From Actinomycetes bacterium (lineage in GTDB: Bacteria; Actinomycetota; JAICYB01), in the NCBI GenBank assembly GCA_025934435.1, contig JAICYB010000015.1:1-64000 (forward strand): DNA of 64,000 bases. The letters are read 5' to 3'. Shown here piece by piece: positions 1 through 7,961 of this stretch (position 1 is its first letter; the number at the start of each line of letters is the position of its first letter). The notes beneath the pieces are model-generated. The model was not told where the DNA came from. It was given only the letters and a program-made list of their open reading frames with translations, and made no database searches. The position numbers and the translations under genes were made by a program.

Positions 1-1081
1 CGAACGCGTCGTCGTAGGCGGACGCGTCCAACGGGAGATCGACGGGCTCTCCGGTCAGCGCGGACAGGTAGACGGCGTTCGCGACTTCGACGGATCGCGT
101 GGCTTCGTTGGGATCGATCGACGGAGTGCGCTCCGCTCGGATCGAATCGATGAAGTCGCGTTCACACGCTGCCACGCATGCGTCGTACGTCATCGCATCG
201 CCCGCCGGCGCGACGTCCTCCCATTCGACCGGTGGCGCCTCGAAGAGGTTCGTCCGTTCGTCGAGCATCTGCTGCGTCGTACCGTCCCAGCGCGCCCGGC
301 GCAGGCGATCGCCCCACACCCGGAGTGCGCCCCCGTCGCATGTGAAGTCGAGGCGGTTCTCCCCGGCGGGGTCGAGCGTCGTAGCGGAGATCATCCCTCG
401 CTTGCCGCCGGCGAATTCGAGCACGGCGTACACGTCGTCTTCGACCTGGACGTCCGGACGACCCGACCATGCGCGCGCGGTGACCCGCGACGGCGTCCCC
501 GTGATCCACAGGAACGCATCGAGCTGATGGATCGCCTGCATGATCAGCACACCGCCGCCGGCTTGTTCCCACGTCGCGCGCCACTTGCGTTTGGCGAAAT
601 ACGCGTTCGGACGGAACCAATCGGACGCGCGCAGATCCGCACGCTGCATCACGCCCATCTCGCCTGATGTGACGAGACGCTTCGCGCTCGCATATCCATG
701 TTGGAAGCGGTGCTGGAACCCGATCTGGACGGCCAGCCCCGCCGATGAGGCGAGATCGGCGAGCGCGCGGCAGTCGGCCACCGTGTTCGCGAGCGGCTTC
801 TCGCAGTACACGTGCAGGCCGGCGTCCAGTGCGCATCGCACGTTCGCGGTATGCAGCGCATTCGGCGTTGCGATCGCGACGGTGTCGACGAGGCCCGAGC
901 CGCACATCTCGTCGAACGCTTCGAATCGTTCGGCGTCGGGGGCGAGCCCCGCGGCGTTCGCGAGCGCCTTCGGCCACGGATCGCAGATGGCCGTGACTCG
1001 AACGTCGTCGATCTGCGGGAACCCGATGATGTGCGCCAGCCCCATGCCGGCAACCCCCGCGACGCCGACGCGAACGCTCAT
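1..1081 (-). CDS. Gfo/Idh/MocA family oxidoreductase, 3' end outside window
   Basis: Likely NAD(P)-dependent dehydrogenase acting on a sugar, inositol or related polyol in the cytoplasm. The minus strand read from the ATG at 1079-1081 is open to base 1, so about 360 codons are visible and the stop lies outside. The N-terminus carries a Rossmann glycine motif (GVAGVAGMG, residues 6-14), ATPNALH at 71-77 and the family's EKP catalytic motif at 94-96, followed by the alpha/beta C-terminal domain. The substrate cannot be read from sequence. The next gene upstream, a STAS protein, is unrelated in function. Confidence 0.88.
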   Translation of the reverse strand, partial: MSVRVGVAGVAGMGLAHIIGFPQIDDVRVTAICDPWPKALANAAGLAPDAERFEAFDEMCGSGLVDTVAIATPNALHTANVRCALDAGLHVYCEKPLANTVADCRALADLASSAGLAVQIGFQHRFQHGYASAKRLVTSGEMGVMQRADLRASDWFRPNAYFAKRKWRATWEQAGGGVLIMQAIHQLDAFLWITGTPSRVTARAWSGRPDVQVEDDVYAVLEFAGGKRGMISATTLDPAGENRLDFTCDGGALRVWGDRLRRARWDGTTQQMLDERTNLFEAPPVEWEDVAPAGDAMTYDACVAACERDFIDSIRAERTPSIDPNEATRSVEVANAVYLSALTGEPVDLPLDASAYDDAF

Positions 1082-1222
1082 GCGGCGGCCAACCTAACAG
1101 CCTTCCGTTCTGCCGGGACGTCCGATGCATCGAGTCCCCACCGGCCGTCGTATGCGTGGAGAACGATTCGGAACGAGCGGGCGCGACAAGACGCGTTCTC
1201 GACATCGGAACGACGCGACTTC

Positions 1223-1585
1223 TCAGTCGGTGACTTCGAACTCGCCCTCGAGACCCATCAGATGCATCATCCGGCGCACCTCGCTCGTCGGCCGCGCGAG
1301 GACGAAGCGACCATTTCGGTTCTCGACGTCGCGCTTGAGCCGGATGAGGAGTTCGTAACCGCTCGAGTCGATGAATCGGATTTCGCTCAGGTCGCACACC
1401 ACGAGGAGTTCGCGCGCGATCGCATCGCGGAGAGCGCCGAGGATGCCGTGCGTCGGTCCGTCGATCGCGGCCAGGTCGAGGTCGCCGCTGAGCGTCACGA
1501 CGGCGGTCTCGCCGTCGGTGCTCACACGCCACTCAGCAGACCCATGCCGGCCCTGACCGCCGGCACGATCGTTCCCCGTGCCCAT
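1223..1585 (-). CDS. STAS-domain anti-sigma factor antagonist-like protein
   Basis: A 120-residue single STAS domain of the SpoIIAA/RsbV type, preceded by about 20 polar residues. Such proteins bind anti-sigma kinases and are switched by phosphorylation of a conserved serine. Here the site is the FIDSSG motif at residues 72-76 (Ser74/Ser75). The hydrophobic beta strands and the DLSEIRFID segment fit the fold. No anti-sigma kinase or sigma factor lies next to it, so its partner is unknown. A second STAS gene at 8860 is broken. Confidence 0.85.
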   Translation of the reverse strand: MGTGNDRAGGQGRHGSAEWRVSTDGETAVVTLSGDLDLAAIDGPTHGILGALRDAIARELLVVCDLSEIRFIDSSGYELLIRLKRDVENRNGRFVLARPTSEVRRMMHLMGLEGEFEVTD

Positions 1586-1702
1586 ATCCCGTAGCCCCTC
1601 TGAACCCGGCGCCCCGACCGCCCGGACCTCGGCGATGGTACGTCAAGAGATAGGCGCGGTCATCCGGCAAGCTTCGGCATCGTGACCGGTCGGCGTCCGG
1701 CG

Positions 1703-2050
1703 CTACGAGGTGACGGCCTGCTCCACCTCTTCGGAGCGGACGGCTTCGGCGACGAGGGCGGCGATCCGTTCGGCCTGTTCGACCGAGCCGATCACAACGC
1801 CGAGGGCTTCGAGCGCCGTCACGAGCGCCGCCTCGGGCGACTCGGAATCACGTAACAGAGAACCCTCGGAAACGTCGAGCGCTGCCGCGATCCGGTTCAA
1901 CGAACCGAGCGAAGGTTCGACGTGATCGTTCTCGTACCGGGACAGCGTCGGTTTCGGCAGACCGCTCGCCGCACTGAGTTTCATCTGACTCATCCCGGCC
2001 TTCAGACGAGCCGCGCGCAGCCGGTCACCCAGCGTTCGAACTTTACTCAC
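1703..2050 (-). CDS. XRE-family helix-turn-helix regulator
   Basis: A 115-residue cytoplasmic DNA-binding protein. Residues 8-62 form a classic XRE/Cro helix-turn-helix (LRAARLKAGMSQ, then the recognition helix around KPTLSRYEN), and a short acidic and alanine-rich C-terminus follows. It starts with GTG at 2050 and overlaps the upstream gene by 8 bp, so the two are almost certainly cotranscribed and translationally coupled. Its targets are unknown. Autoregulation of the pair would be usual for such a layout but is only inference. Confidence 0.85.
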   Translation of the reverse strand: MSKVRTLGDRLRAARLKAGMSQMKLSAASGLPKPTLSRYENDHVEPSLGSLNRIAAALDVSEGSLLRDSESPEAALVTALEALGVVIGSVEQAERIAALVAEAVRSEEVEQAVTS

Positions 2051-2534
2051 TTTTCACCGCCTCGAGGAAGGGTCTTCCCTTCCCATTCGATCCTGCCTGC
2101 GCCAAGCGAAACTCGTGATGGACGGACCGCGCTTCCTGAATGAGCTCCCGAGACCAGATGCGCAGCGCACGCGCGCGCAGGATCAACTCGCGCCGCGATT
2201 CGTCCGTCGGGATCCTGATCGGTGCGGGCTTCGGCGGCTCCGAACCGTCGACGACGCGCAGCGGCCTCGTGTACTCATCGGATTCGTCGCTCAGGATGGC
2301 TTGCGTCTCGCGATCGAATTCGGAGTCGTCGCGGGCGTCCCATGCTTCGAGCGCCATCCGCCACAAGGGATCCGACCGTAGCTGACTGCGCGTAACGATC
2401 AGAGCGCGTTCACCTGCGAGGCCGGCAGCCAAACCGTTCCGTGGATCGTCCTCGAGTCCATCGGAGACAACTTCGGCGATGATGTGCGGTCCTACATCGG
2501 GAAACGGACTATCGCAGATGACGTATTGCCGCAC
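2043..2534 (-). CDS. Protein of unknown function upstream of XRE regulator
   Basis: I do not recognise this 163-residue protein. It is soluble, with no signal peptide or membrane segment, a mixed N-terminal half with an acidic stretch near residues 75-95, and a basic helical C-terminal half rich in Arg and Leu. It overlaps the XRE regulator by 8 bp and starts with ATG. The pairing resembles small two-gene regulatory or toxin-antitoxin modules, but no toxin motif is visible and the protein is longer than most. Its codon usage matches its neighbours, which supports real coding. Confidence 0.65.
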   Translation of the reverse strand: MRQYVICDSPFPDVGPHIIAEVVSDGLEDDPRNGLAAGLAGERALIVTRSQLRSDPLWRMALEAWDARDDSEFDRETQAILSDESDEYTRPLRVVDGSEPPKPAPIRIPTDESRRELILRARALRIWSRELIQEARSVHHEFRLAQAGSNGKGRPFLEAVKSE

Positions 2535-2633
2535 ATGCTCATCCTAGTCCCTGCCGGCACGCGGCGGGACCTTCGCGACGGCGAGTCATCAGGGCAGCGT
2601 TGCCGACAAGTGCAACCCGACGATCGGCTCGGA

Positions 2634-4481
2634 TCAGGACTTCGTTCGCTTCGTCGGCCGCGCGGCCTCGGCAACGCTCATGAGCAGGACGACGCCGCGC
2701 GGCGTGTCGTCCGCGTCCCGAAGAGCGACGATCGATACCCGGCAAGAAACACTGTGGCCGCGACGATCCGTCGCGTCGACGACGAGCTGCTCACGCGCCG
2801 TACTTCCCCGGAGGCACTCACCCAGCGGGTTCACGAGCTGTTCGAGCGGCAGGCCGATATCGAGTCGGAGGAACGGTTGTCCGATGGTTTCGTCCGCGCG
2901 CACGCCCCAAAGCTCCTCAGCCATCGCGCTCCAACTCGTCACGCGTAGCTCTTCATCGAGAGCGACGACACCGACCCAGACGCTTTGGAGGATCGACGAG
3001 ATGAAGGCTTCGCGGAGCCTGAGCTCCTCGACCTGACGACGCATCTCCTGCGCGCGCGCGTCGAGCTCGTCGTTCGTCGCCTGCACCTCTTCGCTCATCG
3101 TCTCGAGCTCTTCGTTCGTCGACTGGAGTTCTTCGTTCGTCGTCTCGAGCTCTTCGTTGCTCGATTGCAACTCTTCGTTGGTCGTCTCGAGCTCTTCGAC
3201 CGTCGACTGCAGTTCCTCGTACGCCGTCTGCAGCTCACCGCGCCCGCGCTCGGCCTCGCGGCGCAGGTACTGCTCCTCCGTGACGTCCCGGACGGTGATC
3301 GCGACACCGAGGGTCTCGTCGCCGGGGCCGAGGAGCGGAGTCGCCGTGACGTCGACGAACTGGACGACGCCGTCTGGGTTCGTCCGGCGTTCGAGTCCTT
3401 GTAGTGCGAACGGCGCTCGCGCTTCGATCGCGCGCCGGACGGCCGCGCGGAGCTCCGCCGAACGATCTGTGATGTGCAGCTCCTCGAGACTCGTGCGGTC
3501 CTCGCGCACGTTGAGGAACTCCCGCGCCGCGGCGTTGGCAAGCACGAGCGCCCCGTCGATGTCTACGACGACCTGCGGGAGTCGTCCGGCGTCGAACGCC
3601 GATCCGACGAGATCGGCGTGCGCCGGCTCGGGGCGGGCCGATCGAGCATCCGCTCTCGGCGTCTCGGCTCCGTCCTTCTTGACGAAGACGCGTGCCGCGA
3701 GACTGTCGGGGACGAACCCCGTCGCCTCACTCAGGATCGTCTCCGCTTTGCCGAGGAAGAGGAATCCGTGAGGGTTGATCGCGTACTTGAAGCGCGCGAG
3801 CACCTGATGCTGAGCCTCCGAGTTGAAGTACATCAAGGTGTTGCGGCAGATCAGAAGATCGATCCGTGAGATCGGCGCGTCTTTCAAGAGGTTGTGTCGC
3901 CCGAAGAGCACGGCCCGTCGTGTGTCGACCGCGAACCCATAGCGTTCACCGGACCTCTCGAAGAAGCGCGACCGGAGATCGTCCGGCACCTTTTCGAGAT
4001 CGCGCTCCGAATACCGCGCCGCACGCGCCGTACGCAACGCATCTTCATCCATATCCGTCGCGTAGATCTTCACGCGTCGCCTGAAGGCTTCGACCCCGAG
4101 CGCTTGCGCCAGCAGCATCGCCGCCGTGTACGGCTCTTCACCGGATGCGCACCCCGCGCTCCAGATGCGGATGTTGTCCGACGGATCCTTCGCGTCGATG
4201 ATCGCCGGGATCACTTCGCCTTGGATGTAGTCCCACGCCGCTTGATCGCGGAAGAACGACGTCACGTTGATGAGTAACGCGTCGAAGAGTGAATCGAACT
4301 CTTCCGGATGGAGCTCGAGGAAGTCTCTGTAACTCTCGAAACCGTCCGCGCCGACGGCTTGGACCCGTTTTTCGATCCGCCGCTGGAGCGACGGGCGTTT
4401 GTAGGCGGTGAAGTCGACGCTTCGCGACGCGTTCAGGTATTCGAGGAGCTCGGTGAATCCGTTTCCGGCGGCCGCCGTCAT
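2634..4481 (-). CDS. CheR-type protein methyltransferase with PAS domains and coiled coil
   Basis: A 615-residue SAM-dependent glutamate O-methyltransferase of the CheR family with sensory extensions. Residues 1-70 are the CheR N-terminal helical domain. The NVTSFFRD motif near 72-79 and the SAM-binding AGCASGEEPY near 109-118 mark the catalytic domain, which ends near 280. A PAS-like domain follows at about 300-415. Next is a coiled coil at about 420-490 made of repeated TNEELQS/TNEELET heptad blocks, and then a second PAS-like domain at about 490-605. It overlaps cheB by 4 bp (ATGA). No chemoreceptor, CheA or flagellar gene is near, so it probably belongs to a non-chemotactic signalling system, as known for CheB-CheR-PAS fusions. 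Confidence 0.9.
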   Translation of the reverse strand: MTAAAGNGFTELLEYLNASRSVDFTAYKRPSLQRRIEKRVQAVGADGFESYRDFLELHPEEFDSLFDALLINVTSFFRDQAAWDYIQGEVIPAIIDAKDPSDNIRIWSAGCASGEEPYTAAMLLAQALGVEAFRRRVKIYATDMDEDALRTARAARYSERDLEKVPDDLRSRFFERSGERYGFAVDTRRAVLFGRHNLLKDAPISRIDLLICRNTLMYFNSEAQHQVLARFKYAINPHGFLFLGKAETILSEATGFVPDSLAARVFVKKDGAETPRADARSARPEPAHADLVGSAFDAGRLPQVVVDIDGALVLANAAAREFLNVREDRTSLEELHITDRSAELRAAVRRAIEARAPFALQGLERRTNPDGVVQFVDVTATPLLGPGDETLGVAITVRDVTEEQYLRREAERGRGELQTAYEELQSTVEELETTNEELQSSNEELETTNEELQSTNEELETMSEEVQATNDELDARAQEMRRQVEELRLREAFISSILQSVWVGVVALDEELRVTSWSAMAEELWGVRADETIGQPFLRLDIGLPLEQLVNPLGECLRGSTAREQLVVDATDRRGHSVSCRVSIVALRDADDTPRGVVLLMSVAEAARPTKRTKS

Positions 4482-5155
4482 ACATCACCGTGTTCGACGC
4501 GGCCTTCGTCGACCGACATCCCCGCGAGGGTCACGAGGGCGGGCGCGATCTCATCGAGGGCGAGGACGAAATCGACATGCGCGGAGTTAATGGTTGCGCC
4601 CGGCATGCCGAAGAACTCGGACGACTCTTCATCCTGCGCGATCAACGTTCCGCCCGTTGCGTTGAACGCTTTCGCGCCGACGGATCCGTCCAGGCCCGTC
4701 CCGGTGAGGACGACGCCGATCGCGCGGTTGCGGTATGCCGCTGCCGCCGATTCGAACAAGAGGTCGGCCGAGGGCCGCACGAAGTGGACGAGTTCCGAAC
4801 GCGACAGGCTGAGCGTGTCGTCGCCGTTCACGAGCACGTGGTTGTCCGGCGGCGCGATGAAGGCCGTCCCGGACGTCAGCTTGTCGCCCTCCGCGGCCTG
4901 CCGGACGCTCAGCGCGGTGCGTCGCCCGAGGATCTCCGCCATCAAGCTGCGGTGACGCCGGTCGAGGTGCTGTACGACGACGATCGGGACGGGAAAGTCG
5001 GGCGGCAGCGCGCCGAGGACCCGGCTGAGCGCGGAGAGTCCGCCGGCCGACGCCGCCATCGCGACGACCGCGAACGGATCTTCCGATCGTTTGGCGGAAA
5101 GGCCGACGAGCCGCGTCGCGGCGCCGCCTCGTTTGGACACTCCACATTGTGGCAC
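4478..5155 (-). CDS. CheB-type protein-glutamate methylesterase domain protein
   Basis: A 225-residue protein holding only the CheB methylesterase domain, without a receiver domain. The catalytic triad is visible: Ser36 in ASAGG, His63 in VVQHL and Asp156 in GTGLDG. It would remove methyl esters from glutamyl side chains added by the adjacent CheR. The GTG start at 5155 follows a short region with no obvious promoter, and the stop overlaps the CheR start by 4 bp, so the two form an operon. In many bacteria these domains are fused in one CheB-CheR-PAS protein. Here they are split. Confidence 0.9.
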   Translation of the reverse strand: MPQCGVSKRGGAATRLVGLSAKRSEDPFAVVAMAASAGGLSALSRVLGALPPDFPVPIVVVQHLDRRHRSLMAEILGRRTALSVRQAAEGDKLTSGTAFIAPPDNHVLVNGDDTLSLSRSELVHFVRPSADLLFESAAAAYRNRAIGVVLTGTGLDGSVGAKAFNATGGTLIAQDEESSEFFGMPGATINSAHVDFVLALDEIAPALVTLAGMSVDEGRVEHGDV

Positions 5156-5221
5156 GGGATCACGTCGCTAGAACGGTATACAAGTCGTCGACCAGGTCAT
5201 GTTTCTCGGGTCGGGGACGGC

Positions 5222-5425
5222 CTAATTGGAGTTGACGAAGTTGTCGATCCAGGTTTGAACGACCTCGCAGACCGCCTGAGGTGTGCCTGCCGTCGCGATG
5301 TTGCGTTCGACTCCCGCTGAGTCGAGCGTCTGGGTGATGCGCGCGCGGAAGCCTTCGCGTGTGTTGCCTTCGATCCACAGGCGCACGATGAGGAGCCCTG
5401 TGCGATCCGGTGATTGTGTTTTCAT
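5222..5425 (-). CDS. Small protein of unknown function, leaderless, under SARP-type promoter
   Basis: A 67-residue soluble protein I cannot assign. It has a beta-rich N-terminal half (LLIVRLWIEG) with a RARIT motif and a C-terminal helix ending in WIDNFVNSN. The frame is open further upstream, but the ATG at 5425 is preferred: the -10-like hexamer CATGCT (5432-5437) of a GTGACG-repeat promoter begins 12 bp upstream. Transcription would therefore start at or next to the A of ATG and give a leaderless mRNA. A degenerate copy of the C-terminus lies at 13594-13664. The longer frame upstream runs into a relic of the SARP gene. Confidence 0.7.
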   Translation of the reverse strand: MKTQSPDRTGLLIVRLWIEGNTREGFRARITQTLDSAGVERNIATAGTPQAVCEVVQTWIDNFVNSN

Positions 5426-5431
5426 GCGCAA

Positions 5432-5464
5432 AGCATGGCGGTCGGGCGTCACGACGCTGTCACC
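5432..5464 (-). promoter_or_regulatory. SARP-type operator/promoter 1 (minus strand)
   Basis: Reading leftwards: heptamer GGTGACA (5458-5464), 4 bp, heptamer CGTGACG (5447-5453), 9 bp, then CATGCT (5432-5437) as the -10-like element. The repeat spacing is 11 bp. It drives the small gene starting at 5425. Confidence 0.7.
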
Positions 5465-5494
5465 ACCCGCTCGGACAAGGGGGTACGGCTGCTC

Positions 5495-5690
5495 GTTGAG
5501 GTTGAGACCCTCGACCAGACCGTGCATCGCGGCTCAAGAAGTGCGGCGGCGACATCGTCCGCAGCCATGTGCGCTTGGATGAGCGCCGGCAGAGGGGCTC
5601 TCCCGAATGGTTCTCCGGCAACGGCGGTCATGCCACCTGGACCGTCTCCACGCCGGTTTCGCCGAGCGTACGAAGAGCCCTCCGGACGCG
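5495..5690 (-). pseudogene. Relic of a second SARP/BTAD regulator gene (C-terminal end only)
   Basis: In shifted frames this stretch still encodes TVQV, then MTAVAGEP (from 5631), then ALIQAHMAADDVAAALLE, then LVEGLNLN (ending near 5495). These match, in order, QVGMTAVAGEP, ALIEAHLAADNVAAALRE and LIEGLKLN of the intact regulator at 7962-8702. At least one 1-bp frameshift precedes the MTAV segment. A deletion of about 20 codons removes the part between AALRE and the final LIEGL. No start or DNA-binding domain remains. It is a truncated, decayed duplicate, not an active gene. Confidence 0.75.
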
Positions 5691-5712
5691 GATCGGGCTT
5701 CCTCGCGGTGTC

Positions 5713-6243
5713 CTATGCGCTTGGCAGCGGTGTCAGGTTGTAGCGAGCGATGACGTCGGGCAGCCAGTCAGGCTGTGCGAAGGGAAGCTCGTATCGCCCG
5801 GCAAGTGCAGCGACGTCCTCGAACTTCGGTGGTCCACTGTCGGTCATGTCCGCGAGCCCGCGGAAGAACTCCTCGAATCCCGCCGGTGTGATGACTTCGA
5901 TCAAGCGACCGCGCTTGGTGCCCGCGTTCCACATCGTGTGTATCTGCCCTCGCGGCTTGACGATGTACCCCCCGACACCGAGCACGACTTCTTCGTCCTC
6001 CGAGCGGAAGCCGATCTCCCCTTCGAGCACGATCGAGATCTCGTCCTCAAGGGTGTGGGTGTGCGGCGGGACGAGCGCTCCCACCTCGAATGGATGCTCG
6101 ACGATCGACACCGCCCCGCCGGTGTCCTTGCCGTCGATCTTGAAGACGACACCGACGCCGGGGGCCAGGCCTGCGGATCTGCCTGCTCCCGGCTGAACGA
6201 CCTTTACATCTGCTGCGATGCCGGTAGCTAACTCCACGCTCAC
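5713..6243 (-). CDS. Cupin-domain protein
   Basis: A 176-residue cytoplasmic protein with one cupin beta-barrel. The metal-binding motif is clear: His61 and His63 in PPHTH, Glu67, and a second-motif His102 in GQIHTMWN. Cupins of this size include sugar isomerases, dioxygenases and stress-related metal proteins. The reaction cannot be read here. The GTG at 6243 is supported by GGAGG seven bases upstream. A GTGACG-repeat promoter at 6298-6330 points at it, giving a leader of about 45 bp, so it belongs to the inferred SARP regulon. Confidence 0.85.
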   Translation of the reverse strand: MSVELATGIAADVKVVQPGAGRSAGLAPGVGVVFKIDGKDTGGAVSIVEHPFEVGALVPPHTHTLEDEISIVLEGEIGFRSEDEEVVLGVGGYIVKPRGQIHTMWNAGTKRGRLIEVITPAGFEEFFRGLADMTDSGPPKFEDVAALAGRYELPFAQPDWLPDVIARYNLTPLPSA

Positions 6244-6297
6244 GCTGTACCTCCAGAGGGATCGGGCTCAACTCGACCTTCGAGCGGTTCACTCCAG

Positions 6298-6330
6298 AGC
6301 GTCCGTGGTGATCGTCACCGCAACGTCACC
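6298..6330 (-). promoter_or_regulatory. SARP-type operator/promoter 2 (minus strand)
   Basis: Read on the minus strand: GGTGACG (6324-6330), TTGC, GGTGACG (6313-6319), 9 bp, GACGCT (6298-6303). It faces the cupin gene. The segment 6244-6591 holds this site and the divergent site at 6427, and no other gene was found there. Confidence 0.75.
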
Positions 6331-6426
6331 GCGCGCTCCGGCTTCAGCCAGCTCGTCGTGGTGGCCGGTCCCCGCGGCCGGACCTTCGGAATCAGCAGCG
6401 TAGCTGGCGCTTCGGTGTGGCTCCCC

Positions 6427-6459
6427 CGTGACGTTGCGGTGACGATCGGCGCCGATAGT
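6427..6459 (+). promoter_or_regulatory. SARP-type operator/promoter 3
   Basis: CGTGACG (6427-6433), TTGC, GGTGACG (6438-6444), 9 bp, GATAGT (6454-6459). It points at the small membrane protein gene at 6592 with a leader of about 125 bp. Confidence 0.75.
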
Positions 6460-6591
6460 ACGTGCAGAGGTCACTCAGCCGAAGCCGGATGCTGGGCGGC
6501 GCCAGCCAGCATGAAACGGCAACAACCATCGTCGGCGGAAAAGACATGAGCACAGCGATCCCCGTAGGCAGTTGGAGACCGGAGAGTAGCG

Positions 6592-6732
6592 ATGATGTTC
6601 CTGTTGGTTCTCGCCGTGATCGGCTTCGTCCCGGGATCCCTTGCAGTGAAGTTGTTGTGGTGGGCAGCATTGCTGTGCGCCACCGTGTGGGTCGCCGGCA
6701 TGCTCCGGGGTCGGCAGCCGATCTTCCGATAG
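6592..6732 (+). CDS. 46-residue membrane protein
   Basis: A very short gene (MMFLLVLAVIGF...) with ATG at 6592 or 6595 and GGAGAG about 8 bp upstream. Almost the whole chain is hydrophobic: one segment at residues 2-19 and a second at about 21-37, ending in a basic tail RGRQPIFR. It is therefore likely an inner-membrane hairpin or single-span peptide. It lies between a SARP-type promoter and the UPF0104 gene, 19 bp upstream of the latter, so the two are probably cotranscribed. I do not recognise a family. Its function is unknown. Confidence 0.55.
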   Translation: MMFLLVLAVIGFVPGSLAVKLLWWAALLCATVWVAGMLRGRQPIFR

Positions 6733-6751
6733 GTCCGCGACGATCGGTTCC

Positions 6752-7858
6752 GTGACGAGGGTACCTCGCTCTCTGCGGCGGATCGTCGCTGCGCTGGTCC
6801 TCGTCCTCGTTTTCGAGTACCTCGTCTTTCCCCAGATCGCCGGCGCGCGTCGTTCACTCGAGCTCCTCTCACATGTCAACCTGTTCTACGTCGTCGCCGG
6901 GTTCGCGCTTGCGGTTGCATCGCTCGCCGCGTACGCCCAGCTGACACGTGCTGTATTGCCGCCGGCGATCGTGCGGTTCTGGCGCGTCCTACGCATCCAG
7001 CTCTCGACGCTCGCCGTGAGTCACGTCGTGCCGGGTGGCGCGGCCGCCGGAGGAGGGATCGGCTACCGGTTGCTCACGAACTCGGGCGTGAGTGGTGCCG
7101 ATGCCGGCTTCGCGCTCGCCACGCAGAGCATCGGCTCAGCCGTCGTCCTCAACGTCATCCTCTGGGTCGGCCTCGCCGTTTCGATCCCGCTTCACGGGTT
7201 CAACCCTCTCTATGTGACGGCCGCGGTCGTCGGCCTCGTCCTCATCGGAGGATTCTCCGCCGCGGTGATCGCACTCACCCATGGCGAGGAGCGCTCGGAA
7301 CGTGGCTTGCGCGCCGTCGCGCGACGGATCCCCTTCGTCGACGAGAACAAGGTGCATGGCCTCGTCGCAAGCGTCGCCGCTCGGCTGCGGACGCTGATGG
7401 CCGACCGCACACTGATGGCGCGGACGGTGGTGTGGGCCGGCGCGAACTGGCTCCTGGACGCGGCTGCCCTCTGGGTCTTCCTTTTCGCTTTCGGCTATCG
7501 CGCACCGATCGACGGCCTGATCGTCGCGTACGGCCTGGCAAATGTGCTCGCGGCGATACCGATCACGCCGGGAGGCCTCGGCGTCGTGGAAGCGGTACTG
7601 ACCGCGACGCTCATCGGCTTCGGCGCTCCGCGCGGCATCGCGGTGCTCGGCGTGATCTCCTACCGCCTCGTGAACTTCTGGCTCCCGATCCCCTTCGGAG
7701 CAGCGGCGTACGTCTCTCTGCGTCTGCATCCGACGGCTCGTCGAGCCGACGAGCTGCGTACTGCCGCCGTCCGCGCGATCCACGAGGCCGAGCCTGTTCG
7801 AACGTGGGCGGATCGCCACGGCATGACGCTGACCGCACGTCAGGGTCGCAGCCGATGA
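6752..7858 (+). CDS. UPF0104 / LPG synthase transmembrane-domain protein
   Basis: A 368-residue polytopic inner-membrane protein with about eight hydrophobic segments. It belongs to the lysylphosphatidylglycerol synthase TM superfamily (YbhN-like), shown by the signature ITPGGLGVVE near residues 271-280 and VVPGGAAAGGG near 91-101. The soluble aminoacyl-transferase domain of MprF is absent, so it is a membrane-only member. Such proteins are suspected to flip or handle lipids. It starts with GTG at 6752, just after the 46-residue gene. A decayed copy of its first codons lies at 9673-9763. Confidence 0.85.
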   Translation: MTRVPRSLRRIVAALVLVLVFEYLVFPQIAGARRSLELLSHVNLFYVVAGFALAVASLAAYAQLTRAVLPPAIVRFWRVLRIQLSTLAVSHVVPGGAAAGGGIGYRLLTNSGVSGADAGFALATQSIGSAVVLNVILWVGLAVSIPLHGFNPLYVTAAVVGLVLIGGFSAAVIALTHGEERSERGLRAVARRIPFVDENKVHGLVASVAARLRTLMADRTLMARTVVWAGANWLLDAAALWVFLFAFGYRAPIDGLIVAYGLANVLAAIPITPGGLGVVEAVLTATLIGFGAPRGIAVLGVISYRLVNFWLPIPFGAAAYVSLRLHPTARRADELRTAAVRAIHEAEPVRTWADRHGMTLTARQGRSR

Positions 7859-7961
7859 AAGGTGGGCGGCACGCCTCTCGAGGTGACCGCGCCCACGTGC
7901 TCGAAACGACCTCTCGTCTCGAGTGTCTCCGTCCACTCCCAGGCAGGAGAGTTCGGCTGCG

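Noticed and set aside
1703..2534. XRE and partner as a toxin-antitoxin module
   Set aside because: The partner lacks any known toxin motif and is longer than usual; kept as unknown.
6510..6548. 12-codon frame (MKRQQPSSAEKT) in the leader of the 46-residue gene
   Set aside because: No ribosome site and no feature to separate it from chance.
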